In this document: positions 53,721 to 64,000 of the stretch, in pieces | Position numbering within the stretch: position 1 is the first letter of the stretch | Layout of the letters: every line of letters begins with the position of its first letter | NCBI GenBank assembly: GCA_033558025.1 | Contig: JAUCEF010000001.1 | Location: 4,464,001-4,528,000 of the forward strand | From: Phytophthora sp. 'mugwort' | Taxonomy: Eukaryota > Oomycota > Peronosporomycetes > Peronosporales > Peronosporaceae | Direction: 5' to 3' | Length of the DNA stretch: 64,000 bases | Position numbers and translations under genes: made by a program | The notes under the pieces: model-generated | The model's database searches: none | The model's input: the letters and a program-made list of their open reading frames with translations, nothing else | Told to the model about the DNA's origin: nothing

Positions 53721-54041
53721 TTAGCTTTTAGAGCGAGAAATGTAGCGATGAATATAATAATCGATGGTTGACTGAGTCAGCCATCCACCAAGCAAAATAC
53801 CTTTTAGGTCGTCAGGAAAATGAAAAATGGAAGCACCTTCTTTTCTCCACTGAAGCACCGATTCATTTTTGGAGTATCGTTTTTTTTTTTTAAAGCGCTG
53901 TACCGCGGGCAGATTGACAGGCCCTTTCGACTTTGTAACAGGAATATCATCTTTAAAGAGATTTCCTTCTGAGGCATCTGTATCACTGCTAGACTCATCA
54001 TTCTCCAATACTGACGGCAGATTTATCACTGCCATTTCCAC
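53721..54041 (-). other. Unrecognised 106-codon open frame
   Basis: A polar, Ser/Lys-rich product with FKKKKRYSKNESVLQW and FPDDLKGILLGGWLTQ. No family recognised. The upstream part (54042-54346) is low-complexity and repetitive, so it may be part of a transposon open frame. Confidence 0.25.
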
Positions 54042-54290
54042 AGCTCACACCACCAACACTACAGCATGACCCACCAACATTAGAGCTTGTACCGCCACCA
54101 GAGCTTGCGGCACCAACACTACAGTTTGAACCTCGAACACTGCAGTCTGTATTTCCGTCACTGAGCTTGTGCCACTAACCCCGTCGTTTGTACCGCCATC
54201 ACTAGAGCTTGCACAATCGGCACCGGAAATAACGCCATTGCCACCCGAAAAATTGTTTTCTCCGCCACTGGAATTTGTACCCTCTCAAGT
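54040..54290. repeat. Degenerate minisatellite
   Basis: Loose repeats of caccaacactaca, gagcttgtaccgccaccaga and similar strings, with unit near 24-30 bp and many changes. Confidence 0.5.
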
Positions 54291-55553
54291 TCCTCAAGAG
54301 TGTCCTTAATGCGAAAGAACGATTGCGGCTCTATCGAACCATCCAAAAGCAGGATGAAGTGGAACTAGTGCTGCAACTCAGGAGTTGGGTAAAAATAAAG
54401 ATAAGCAGGTAGCAGACGAGAGCGATCAAAGACGACATTTTGATGGCAGCAGCAGCGGTCGGGGTACGGATAAACCTGAGTGATTGCAGCAGATGCTCAA
54501 CTCAGTTAGCTACAACTACGTACAGCGTAGTATTCACATATATTTCTTCGACAGAGCGACAGCGAAGAAGTTCCAGAATGCTAGCGTGTATACACACTAG
54601 CAAATATGCACCGGCAGGACACTGGATCAGTCTAGGCTCACCAGTTAGGCAGAGATGGCGTGCTGATGGCAGCGCAAAGGGAGTATGAGGTAGATATCTA
54701 CAACTTCACCAGATTTACGAATATTGGTCAACTTACGCCATACCTTCAAAGTCATCTCGCGGTAGAATTTGAGCTAGAAGATATGGATGATTGTACGCCG
54801 AATTCCCGGACGTCCACGGTGTGGAGGTCACACCTCCACGGTATGGAGGTTGACACAGATCAAGTCGGCGGAATGTCCTGAATACCTCAGGGGAATAGCA
54901 AGGCTCATTTGGTTTGGACGAACCCTGGTTCTCAAACACCCCTATGCGCGACAGCGCTTGCAGTGCCTCAGGTGCTGAAATTGTTTTGGGACACACGATG
55001 TCCAGCTGCCGGTACACGGAAGAACTACTACAAGGATTGGGGAGTAGAGTAGCGGCGGATCAACATATTGAAGGGCTGGAGGGCCTGGCCAAACCATTCG
55101 CCAGTCTGGAGGAGATTAAGCAAAGTGCAGCAAAGAGACTACTGCTGCAAGGTTAGCGGAATGCAAAGCACAATCAGCGGTACAGCCAGCATCGGGAGAG
55201 ACCCAACGAAATAGATCAGTAGGGATCCTAGCGAACTCCTGCAACAGCGGGGTAGAGAGGAACAAGCGGGTGTCAAGCCGGAACCCCAACCAATGGAACC
55301 GGAACCCAAACGTAAATGGGTAGCGATGCCGCTGCCTCGAGGCAGAACTCTGTACGCGCACCAGGCCACGCTACAGCAACGAGGACTCCGGGTTTCATCT
55401 AGATTCGCTGAAATGGCGGATGACACGGGATGCGATGCCGAAGCAGAAGACAAGAAGGAGGAAATTGCCACAGAAACCGGTCATTGAAATCTCATCCGGA
55501 GACGAACACGAAGAAAAGAGCCTCCGCCAATAACAGCCCAGGCAAAAACACGA

Positions 55554-56235
55554 TTGCATTTGATGCGGGCGAGGCCTCACAAATGCCAAGACACGCCGCA
55601 GCTAATGGCACTAAAGCAACGGGAAAGGAAGGTAATTACAGAAGCGGTGGCAATATTTGCGGAATATAAAGGCCGCGCACTCCCCTGCTCCAACCAACCG
55701 GTAGAAGATATCACTTTCTTTCAGGAAATCGAGACACAACTCGGACTCAGATCGGTATTAAGTCCTTCAACGGGGAACTGTATGGCTATGGCATTAGCAC
55801 AGGCAGCAGCGGACCACAATTACCGGCTTTTGACGACAAGTTGGAAACAATTACGGCCAGTATCAAAAGAGGCATTTGCTGGACCGGTCAACTCAATTAG
55901 CGAACAATTTGACCATTTCATCCGCACAACCACGTTGATCAACGTGGAGGGCGGTTGTGAAGGAATGACCTCGCAGGAGTCGATTATGCAGTTCAAGTGG
56001 TATCTCGATGAGTACGCGGCAACGCCCACTCATCGAGACGCCAATATTTCGAGGTATAATTGGGGAAGCAGTAAGCTCATGGCTATCACACCAAACTTCC
56101 TGCACAGAAAACTTTGTGCTGGTGTACAACACGGATAAAAATCACCATAATACTGCTCGATGTACAGGCCAAGTACATTATCGTGATGCACAAAGATCTA
56201 TGAAACTGGACAACAAGCACCGCTCCAACTAGCGC
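55554..56235 (+). pseudogene. LINE ORF1 part with an OTU-like cysteine-protease domain
   Basis: After basic sequence the frame gives ITFFQEIETQLGLRSVLSPS and then TGNCMAMALAQAAADH, whose G-N-C resembles the D-G-N-C nucleophile block of OTU proteases. A conserved middle part (NSISEQFDHFIRTTTLINVE, YNWGSSKLMAITPNFL) follows. After a frame change, NFVLVYNTDKNHHNTARC would hold the C-terminal strand and histidine. OTU domains cut ubiquitin chains; some LINEs carry such domains, and I recall similar sequences in Phytophthora. The catalytic histidine is not confirmed here. Confidence 0.5.
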
Positions 56236-58309
56236 GCTGTCTTTAGGCAATCCGTAACGAAAACGCGACGGGGACGACACCTCCGCTAGTCCTAAGATTC
56301 TGGTGGAGCATTATTTGGCCTTTGTTCACACGAGTCTGCCCGAGGTGACCCAGATATCGCACCCACCACAACAAGAAAAACGAGTAGCCCCAGCAGGTAG
56401 CCAGTCGACGGAAGCGAAAATTGTTGAACAGGAGGCCTCTCCAGAATAATCAACGCGGCATCGCAGGCCCTTTGGGACCCGACCAAATGGGATGGAAATA
56501 TTGAAGAATTACGGGGAAGGCTGATGGACATGACGATCCCGCATGACCTCCAGTGTGAAATCCACTTCATTCTGGAAAGGGCCGCGTCAGCCAGATATGC
56601 TGAACTACTAGCCTTCTTGGTTAACACGACGACCCAGTTATCGTTAGGGGAACAGAAGCAGTTACTTCAGATGAACCTACACGATACCAGCGACGTGGAG
56701 TATCGAAGGTGCAGCGGGGCTGCGTAGCGTAGTGCGTCAGGGGAAGACGTATGACTCCCTGAGTCTTAGCTGTGGACATCTTAACCCCTAAGGTCTCCGC
56801 AGAGGCTTAGATCCCTCTAGTTATACCACTAGATACTCAAAGTGCCAGTATTCCTAAACCTGGGGCAATATTCTCTTTGATGCTAAAACGGAACTGTTAT
56901 TTGTTTGTTTATCTGCGGCAAAGCCGCCTGTGGTGTAAATGTATGACTCTAACTATCTACCATAGTTAATCCTAGTCAAATGTATATCGAGTGGCCCAGT
57001 GGTCACGTACTGAAATCCTGATAATACAAGTGGTACAAGTACCACTTACTGCAAGGTGACACGTAGCACGGCTGCACACTCGTGTTACCTTCGTGTAACC
57101 CCGTTACAGAAGGATGATGCAGAGATACCAAATACTCAATGCAGTGCTCGGGCAATGGCAGCGGATGATAGCGCAAACACGGGAAGCCGACACGGAACAT
57201 AATAATAATAAGTCGACGAAAGGACAGCGGACTCGGATTCATCCAACTGCCCATCCAGCGCCAGTGGGTCCAGCGACCTCGCAGGTAATGACGCACCAGC
57301 AAACGCGGCAGCTACGGAGTAAGAGAGCACCACAAAAGCGGCAACACGTGATTACGCCCATGGAAGGGGAGTCGATACTGCAACACATGCGATCTAAACT
57401 GAGCATCAGCCGGAACCGGACGAGGCAGAACATATGCAGAACGTGTGGCAGGGCGACGCCCAGGCAGAGCAACAGAAATCAAGAGATGCTTGGCCTGAGC
57501 TCTGGCAGAGGCAACGCAGTGTATGGCCGTCAATGGCGCAGACTGAATTTCAACTACAATGCAGCAGTGCTGAAGAATGGATAACAACCGCCCGAGCAGA
57601 GTTTACCAACCTGATGCTTGCCGTGCAGTGGTTCCCGTACCCCGAGAAAGTACTAGTGACACTAAGTGGGAAAATACTAGAAGCATGGACAGCAGCCTGG
57701 AGGGGAGACTGTCTACAAGGGAGCTTAATAGCGTACCGAAGCCGAACCGTAGACAAGGCAGCGCTGAGATGGCTCGACTAGTGGAAAGCTAAGTTTACGA
57801 GTCTACTACCGCATAACGTTTCGTCACTGGTGGATAATAGGGACGACTGGATTAAGCTGCGAGGACATGGATATGGGGAGGACGAGGTACTTCAGCTTTG
57901 CGACATCAGCAACAAGCGAAGATTGGCTCAGCATATATTGTGCGCCCTCATTTATAACAAGGAAATTCGAGTTCTGACAGATCAGGAGGAAGCGACTGAA
58001 AATGGAGCTCTCACGCGCATAGCTTGGCATCTGCAAGCGCTCAAAACGGTGGCGGGTTAAATTACGGTCTACCCATCATCAACGCATACAGTGGATGGGT
58101 TTGTCGTCGACCGCTACTTCCCCACCGCCCTCGAGCACGGGCCACACCAGCGCGGTCGTCATTATTAGTGACAGCCTCGAGCAGCTGAACGCTGGAGAGC
58201 GAGGAGCGGGAATAGAGGCTGCCAGTGACGCTTGCGGGCGTCACGTATATTTGCGGAGGAGGAAGGAAGAGAAGGAACCGAGGAAGACCAGAACAAATGG
58301 CAAGGTCAC

Positions 58310-59165
58310 GGACGGATTGAAACGCAGAATGTGAGAGGATTTACAGCGAGAGGCCTGATGAAATGGTTACGAGCGTGGAGAAGAATGCCGGTAAAGAGAG
58401 ACCATGGCATGGTTAATCCAGGAGACGCATGTGAGTACAGCGGTTGACGCCGCGGAGCTAACTGAAACCTGAAAAAGACTATGTGGAAAACAGAATGAAC
58501 AAGGGGGGGGGGCACAACTCTCGTACTGGAGCGTTCATGATGGCAAGGTAGGAGACGTAGCCATCTTGATTAACCCCATTGAAGCGAGAGCAGCCCAACC
58601 GTGGCAACAGGAGAGATGAACGCATCGGGCAATGGCAGTGACGATAGGAGATCTTTAAATCGTCAACATTATACGCGCCAAATATACATCAGGAGAGAGA
58701 TGAGTTCTTCGCTGAGCTACAGGAGTGGCCGCAGCAAACCAAGGACGTGATACTAGCGGGTGACTTCAATAGCGTCCGAGCCCACTGTTGGATAGACTGG
58801 GCGGGCGGAGATCGGGGAGACCAGAGAATGAGGAACTTGGAAACCTAGCTAGGCAGCTGCAACTGGAAGATGCCCGTACGCTTGAGGAAATGCGGACGAT
58901 GATGAAGAAGGGATTGATTCGACAGACTTCTTCACGTACTGGGGACCAGAATCCGCAAGCAGGGATTGATAGATTTTATGTTCCTCAAACATGGACGGCG
59001 GTGGTGCAATGGGTCTCGGTGGATGAACCCGAGGCCCCATCAGACCACCAATGCGTGCGGCTTCACTTACGGGACAACAGCCACTCACGAAAGCGAGAAG
59101 AAGCCTGCGAGGGGTATCGTATCCGATCAGTTCGGTGCAGCCTGAGCGGATCCAAAATGAACTGA
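58310..59165 (+). pseudogene. LINE APE-type endonuclease
   Basis: Motifs in order over several frames: TQNVRGF (about 58325-58345), LIQETH (about 58412-58432, the Mg-binding glutamate block), NIYAPN (about 58665-58690), GDFNSV (about 58758-58778) and SDH (about 59040). This is the AP-endonuclease-like nicking domain of LINEs. A run of nine G at about 58502-58510 disturbs the frame between the second and third motif. Confidence 0.65.
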
Positions 59166-59653
59166 TCGACGAATTAGTGGAGGCGGAGGTTGGAAGGACA
59201 TGCTGGAAAATTGGGATCAAACAGCTCAGGAGTGTATCGCCTGCATTCAACGAGGTGACCAGCGAGAAAAGTAGAGGAGAAAGCCATAGTCCATCGGATC
59301 AATGCGCAGAATAAAGCGCATCTGCTCACGAGGAAGGAGCTATTGCAAGTTACAGAAGACGATGTCCGAGAGGAACATTTGATCAGGTTCGGGCAACGCT
59401 TGGAGCGAACCACAGCGCAGTTACGGTGTAATTTCAAGCGAGTCTCCAGTTGGGAGAAAGACCTAACCATAACAACTATCTGACACATCAATGGGGAGCC
59501 GCTCGAAAGAGAAATGATCAACGCTGACCGGTTTTCGCCGAGTGGAAACCCGTTTTAGGCGTAGTACACAACACGATCGCAACCGGAGAATTAAAAGCTG
59601 AGTTTGACAATTCGTAAGTATCCCGGACGAGCGCGAAACCAAATGCAGACCTG

Positions 59654-61418
59654 ATGAAAGAGATCACAGCTGATGAGGTCATTCAGGCAATTGCGGCTCT
59701 AAACCGGCACAAAGCGGCCGGGGCGGATGGATTGAGCAATGATTTCTTTAGAGACATCCAGGCTGTGTTAGTGCCGGCGATGGTAGCAATAGGAAATGAA
59801 TTACTGCGAGGCGGGGAGCCCCCGGCATCTTTCTTCAATGGTCTGATTATACCTCTGCGCATGAAAGGAGATTCGTCTGATGCAATGGATTTTAAACCTG
59901 TATCGTTGTTGCAAACTGGGTACAAAGTCTACACTAAGGTGATGGCGACACGGCCACGGCTGGTCCACAGCACACCGATTGGAGACTCCCAGCAAGGCTT
60001 CGTGCATGGCCGCCAGATGCTCAATAGAGTCGTGGTGATGTTAGCGATACTGGCAACTGCGAATGTAGAGACCAATCTTGCAGCAGCACTGATTCAGGTG
60101 ATACTACTGTTGGACTTCAGAAACGCTTACGATACTGTGGCGCGGGAATTCCTATTCTAGCGCTACTTAAGTTTGGATTTTCGGCAGAATTTGTGAACAT
60201 GATAAGGCGTCTACATGAAGGAACAACAGCCACGTTCTTAGTTAATGGAGAGCTATCGGAACCACAGGAGGTACGATCGGGCATACGGCAGGGATGCCCG
60301 TAAGCGCCGTTTCTATAATCCTAGTAGCAGAAATCCTTGCACTAGCAATATAACAGGATACGGAGCTCTCAGGAATCGCGATACCTCAAGGAAACGGGGC
60401 AAATCACAAATTCTCGGCCTTCGTGGATGACTCAACAGCGTTTCTCCAGCGAGCACAGCAGCTGCCGAGGGTGATGGGCATAGTGGAGAATTTTGGAAGG
60501 CTCTCGGGGCTACAAGTACAGCCAACGAAAAGTTATCTCACTTTTTAAACAAGGCAATTGATCTCAAAGAATACTGGAAAACCCCAGTACTTGCGCACGG
60601 GGAAATAGTGCGGTATCTCGGATAAGCCATAGGTACAGGAGAATTAACAGACGTTAACTGGGCTGGGCGGATTCGTAACATTCAGAGACGGCTCGCGACA
60701 GCCACGCAACTCGCCACCAGTATCGACAATAGAGTGACGATCCTGAACGTGTTTATGCTGCCTTTCGTGTTGTTCGCAGCAGCGGTGTTTGACATGCCTA
60801 AATGGGCGACTCGCAGATCGGCAACTTACAAAAGCAATTTTGTGGCATCACGCGACAGCAACGGAGGTTAGCCGCCACAAAATGAACCCGGTGCTAGTAT
60901 TTGCGCCAAGACAAGCAGGAGGATTGGGGCTGGGATCGGTGCAACTAGCATGTAAAGCCCAGCAGGTCAAACACACAATACAGTGGCTGATTCAGCGAAA
61001 GGATGTGTACTTTGCAGCGTGGAAAGTATGGATGTCCCGAGGAGAGACGAAGAACGGGGCACGCGGAATCTCACCGCTCAAAGACTTGATACAACGGATG
61101 AATGTGAGCTATCAGACCCCAGGCAATGTGCTACAACAGCTCATAGGGGAATGGATTCAACCGCAGGAGGACAACACACCTGACCAAATACTGATGTATC
61201 GACAGGAGATGGAAGAGTTCGAAACAGATGCGATAAGCTGGACGGTGCGGGATGATTGGATACTCGAGCTGTCGCGAGCGTTGCCCCAGCCGAGACTAAT
61301 TATGACGTCGGAGGAAAGAAGATTTTGGTCAATGTATAGCTGGCGTAACAAACCGTGGATAGTGGATAAATTAGGGCGAACGCTTATCAGCACGAAGTTT
61401 AATAAAATCCAGGTCTGA
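59654..61418 (+). pseudogene. LINE reverse transcriptase
   Basis: The open frame 59654-60160 covers the fingers: [57 protein letters not shown] and [11 protein letters not shown]. After a stop region, SGIRQGCP (about 60275-60300) and the catalytic FVDDSTAF (about 60420-60445) follow in other frames. The thumb and a later part run 60789-61418 (LNGRLADRQLTKAILWH..., GGLGLGSVQLA). Frame changes and stops occur near 60160, 60300, 60545 and 60790. Confidence 0.75.
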
Positions 61419-61600
61419 TCTAGCAATTCCGCACACCGGATAATGCACGTACGCAATCATCATTTCGGTAGCAGGGGGAAAACCGCACCAGCAAGCCAAA
61501 CTCGGGAGATGGGGGCTGGCGATCCTGATGAATGCGCCCACCATAGAAACGGGGGCATGCCTCCGGGTCAGCAGAACTACAGCTCAGACATCTGACGCAA

Positions 61601-62580
61601 TTACAGCATAACTGCCTCTGGGACATCTCCGAAAAAGGAAGGACGAGGGTCGGCACGACGGTGGAATCTCGACGAGAACCGCAGAGCACAATCGAGGTGG
61701 AGCAGATGAGTGATGGAATGCATTGGACGGTTCGAGATAGTGCAGTGGTGAATCAGGAGGTGGCAGAGGACAGGCAGAAGATACAAAAGTATCAATACAA
61801 CGGGAGTATAGTCTTCTATGCACACCCGATGAGTCATACTTTCCGTGATTCCCACGGAGTGTACCAGGGAACACTGCAAATAAACATGTAGCGTGTCCTT
61901 AAGAAAGCAGCCATTCAAACGATTCAATGGAGCTGCCGGCGCGCTGGACCAGCTCCTCAACGGACTGCAGTCGGCGGTTAAATATGTTGGTTTACAAGCG
62001 GCAGTGACGCAGCCCCAAACGCCGACGCAGGTGTGGGAGCATGACAATGATTTAACAGAGTACCAAGTTTGGGTAGCGTACCGACTATCAGTAAGGCAAT
62101 TCAACCTCTATCACAAAGGTGGGAGTCTCGACAACACCTACCGAAAGCTACAAGAGTGCGAGGAAACCAAAGAGACGATGGAAATATGTTCTAGGACTGC
62201 TTGTGTGCCCAGCATGGTGGCAAAAACTTATTCGGGATTGGACGGGAGAGCGATGGAAGATCGGGAACCTTACCAGCTTTTGACCCAATTGCGCCAACAG
62301 ACGGGCACCGCTATTATCAAAAGAAACCAAGGCTCGCATCCGCGACACCTACACGAACACACAAGTGACGGCTTTTACGGCAGAATGGAAGAGGATGTGG
62401 CACATTTTGAGCAGTATCTGTGTCATAAGCTTCTGGATACAGAGAAACCGAGTAGTCTTCCGGCAAAAGGAAGTGACGATTGAGACAAGTGTGACGGAAT
62501 TCTGGACAACACCGATGAGGCAGCTGCGAGCATTAGCGAAGGGAGAGCGCAGACGGCCGGAGAAACAAATGCAAGGGATA
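61601..62580 (+). pseudogene. LINE C-terminal region
   Basis: After the RT, frames contain a zinc-binding-like region (about 62150-62230) and the typical tail FTAEWKRMWHILSSICVISF (62370-62430) with WIQRNRVVFRQKE, then a basic end to 62580. Frame changes occur. It does not closely match the LINE tail at 4430-5087. Confidence 0.55.
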
Positions 62581-62730
62581 TGATTGCTGCTCTGTCAAAA
62601 TGAATTGGAGCGTCAACCGCGAGAGCAGTCACCCCAGCTAACGAGCCCTGTACAACCACCGGACCTAAACAAGGAACCGGCATTGCTAACCAGGCTTAGG
62701 ACGTACCAGACATCTAGCTACCACTAAGGT

Positions 62731-63042
62731 TAAATAGACAGATTTGGACGGATTGATATGACAGCCAAGGCTTTTGAGTAAGTCTGCCTCTCTCTCGGAT
62801 TATCGCGACGTCGCAGCCAATCGCCGCAGCTGACAAAAATATTAGGGTACACACACACACACCTTGTCCGATCGAAATCTTCCGTTCGGAATTCTACAAG
62901 TACGTGTCCATGTACTATCACGGCTTCACTATATACGAACTTCAATATGATGGGTACGTTGTGTCCACCACATCATGCATACATCCCACGTTTCGCGTGT
63001 CACACGCACTTCAAACATCAACAAGAGACTTATATTGTACTC
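62731..63042. other. Intergenic with (AC)n microsatellite
   Basis: Includes (AC)n at about 62842-62860. No gene. The stretch just before 63043 should hold the promoter of the ankyrin gene. Confidence 0.4.
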
Positions 63043-64000
63043 ATGGCGTTCTTCCCGCGCGACTCGCCGGCGCTGCTGGTATTGACGCAGAGCGAGCTAC
63101 TGCACCACATCGGCGACTTCATGAGTGGCGTCCCTTTCGCTGTGGGTGCGTTCGCAGCTCGGGAGGCTAAGCGGATGGCTACAGAGCGCAAGCAACACGC
63201 GTCGCCATTGACTGCGCTGTACCCGCAGCCTCGCGGGTACTTGCCGCAATTGGCAATCATCCGAGACGATTTAAACATGCTGGAGCTACTATTCAGAGTG
63301 TCCCAGCAGCAGGAGCATCGACGCAACCCCCACCTCCAGTTCTACGAGGTCATTCGCTGCGCGGTCATGCTCGACCGCCTGGACGCGCTGCAGTGGATCG
63401 GAGAGCACTGTGATTTGACCAGCTATCAATTTGAAGGCAACTTACTCAACTACGGTATGCACTACAGCGGAGACCTGGCGGTCCTGGACTGGCTGCACGA
63501 ACATGTGCCACCGAAATTCGTGCACATCCGCTCGTGGCAGTTGTGCTTCGCTGCGTCACGAGGAAACCTTAAGGCGATTCAGTGGCTGCATGAACACGAC
63601 TATGAAGGGTTCTCCGCTGGAGTCATGGATGCTGCAGCTATTGCGGGACATTTGGAGGTCGTGCGGTATCTGCATGTGCATCGCTCTGAGGGATGCACAT
63701 ATGAAGCGATGGACATGGCTGCAGCTAATGGGCATCTCGAGATTGTGCGGTTCTTACACGATAACCGGACGGAAGGATGCACAACGGTGGCCATGGGGTG
63801 TGCTGCAGGGTTCGGACATGCCAAAGTGGTCGAATTCCTGGGCAAACATCGAATGGAAGGCCCGCACCCACGTGCGCTGGAAGATGCGGCCAAGAACGGA
63901 CATTTGGAGTGTGTGCGACTATTATGCAGGTATTCCACCAGAGGTTGCTTGTTTCAAGCACGCAAGGGAGCTGCCAAGATGAAACATCAGGAGATCGTGG
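63043..64000 (+). CDS. Ankyrin-repeat protein, 5' part (runs off the window)
   Basis: Open from ATG 63043 to the end, 319 codons without a stop. The N-terminal part has LLHHIGDFMSGVPFAVGAFA, then repeats of the oomycete ankyrin type: LDRLDALQWIGEH, GNLKAIQWLHEH, AAAIAGHLEVVRYLH, AAANGHLEIVRFLH, GFGHAKVVEFLG and AAKNGHLECVRLLC. The unit is about 33 residues with G-H-L-E-x-V-R-x-L, as in many oomycete ankyrin families (some carry F-box or kinase parts elsewhere). These bind proteins; the partner is unknown. The 3' end is outside the window. Confidence 0.85.
   Translation, partial: MAFFPRDSPALLVLTQSELLHHIGDFMSGVPFAVGAFAAREAKRMATERKQHASPLTALYPQPRGYLPQLAIIRDDLNMLELLFRVSQQQEHRRNPHLQFYEVIRCAVMLDRLDALQWIGEHCDLTSYQFEGNLLNYGMHYSGDLAVLDWLHEHVPPKFVHIRSWQLCFAASRGNLKAIQWLHEHDYEGFSAGVMDAAAIAGHLEVVRYLHVHRSEGCTYEAMDMAAANGHLEIVRFLHDNRTEGCTTVAMGCAAGFGHAKVVEFLGKHRMEGPHPRALEDAAKNGHLECVRLLCRYSTRGCLFQARKGAAKMKHQEIV

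Larger units (their letters stand above)
54430..62730 (+). mobile_element. Long decayed LINE (non-LTR retrotransposon) with OTU-like, APE and RT domains
   Basis: All domains are on the plus strand in LINE order: an ORF1-like part with an OTU-like protease (55554-56235), a Gln/Arg-rich part (57114-58060), an APE endonuclease (58310-59165), reverse transcriptase (59650-60800), and a C-terminal region (60800-62580). Frames change many times. No poly(A) is visible at the end; the last block stops around 62580-62730. An (AC)n run follows at 62842-62860. The LINE end at 4430 is another family. Both ends are estimates. Confidence 0.75.

Noticed and set aside
1..64000. CRISPR arrays, rRNA genes, or bacterial operons
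   Set aside because: No spaced identical repeats, no rRNA core sequence, and eukaryotic gene structure throughout.
1..64000. RxLR or Crinkler effector genes
   Set aside because: I looked for R-x-L-R after a signal peptide and for LFLAK; none found in a supported reading frame.

Overview
The window looks like a transposon-rich stretch of an oomycete nuclear genome, probably Peronosporales (Phytophthora-like or a downy mildew). The evidence is eukaryotic genes with short GT-AG introns of about 55-160 nt, host families I associate with Phytophthora, a mix of transposon classes typical of oomycetes, and 16-nt initiator-like promoter motifs upstream of several genes. No rRNA, CRISPR or bacterial operon is seen. 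Family calls are by eye, from motifs and memory.

Layout. 0-6 kb: relics of a pogo-type DDE transposase, a hAT transposase and a copia gag, then a broken gene of a large oomycete multi-pass membrane family (2.96-4.43 kb) truncated by the 3' end of a LINE, then a SINE-like tRNA-derived element. 6-9 kb: no gene; a nest of small inverted repeats including a MITE. 9-13 kb: a decayed Ty1/copia element. 14.9-23.5 kb: a cluster of about seven copies of a small secreted protein family with a beta/gamma-crystallin-like pattern. Two copies look intact (17307-17828 + and 18797-19267 -) and the rest are broken. A PIF/Harbinger element with both of its genes (19530-22536) sits inside the cluster. This cluster is my best candidate for something little described.

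24.7-31.2 kb: a six-exon gene for a membrane protein with a MORN-like repeat and a DUF900-type alpha/beta-hydrolase domain (760 aa by my model, reading frame closed across all exons). A nearly intact Crypton (tyrosine recombinase) follows, then an odd tRNA-like sequence beside an 18-nt G run, a relic of the 3' exons of the hydrolase gene, and a relic of a glycine-rich secreted protein. 31.6-43.0 kb is the healthy, gene-dense block: a WDR7/rabconnectin-3-beta-like giant (1814 aa), a UIM plus F-box protein of the FBXO9 type, a PACRGL-like ciliary protein, the membrane half of an LTA-synthase/sulfatase-type protein, and an intact glycine-rich secreted protein.

43.5-62.7 kb returns to mobile DNA: a MULE whose coding region runs on into a Ulp1/C48 protease-like domain, a second MULE on the opposite strand, unassigned low-complexity sequence, and a long decayed LINE with an OTU-like protease domain, an APE endonuclease and a reverse transcriptase. 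The last kilobase opens an ankyrin-repeat gene that runs off the window.

There are no operons. The host genes suggest V-ATPase/trafficking, ubiquitin ligation, flagellar (zoospore) and secreted functions, separated by transposon-dense tracts with many broken secreted or surface gene copies.
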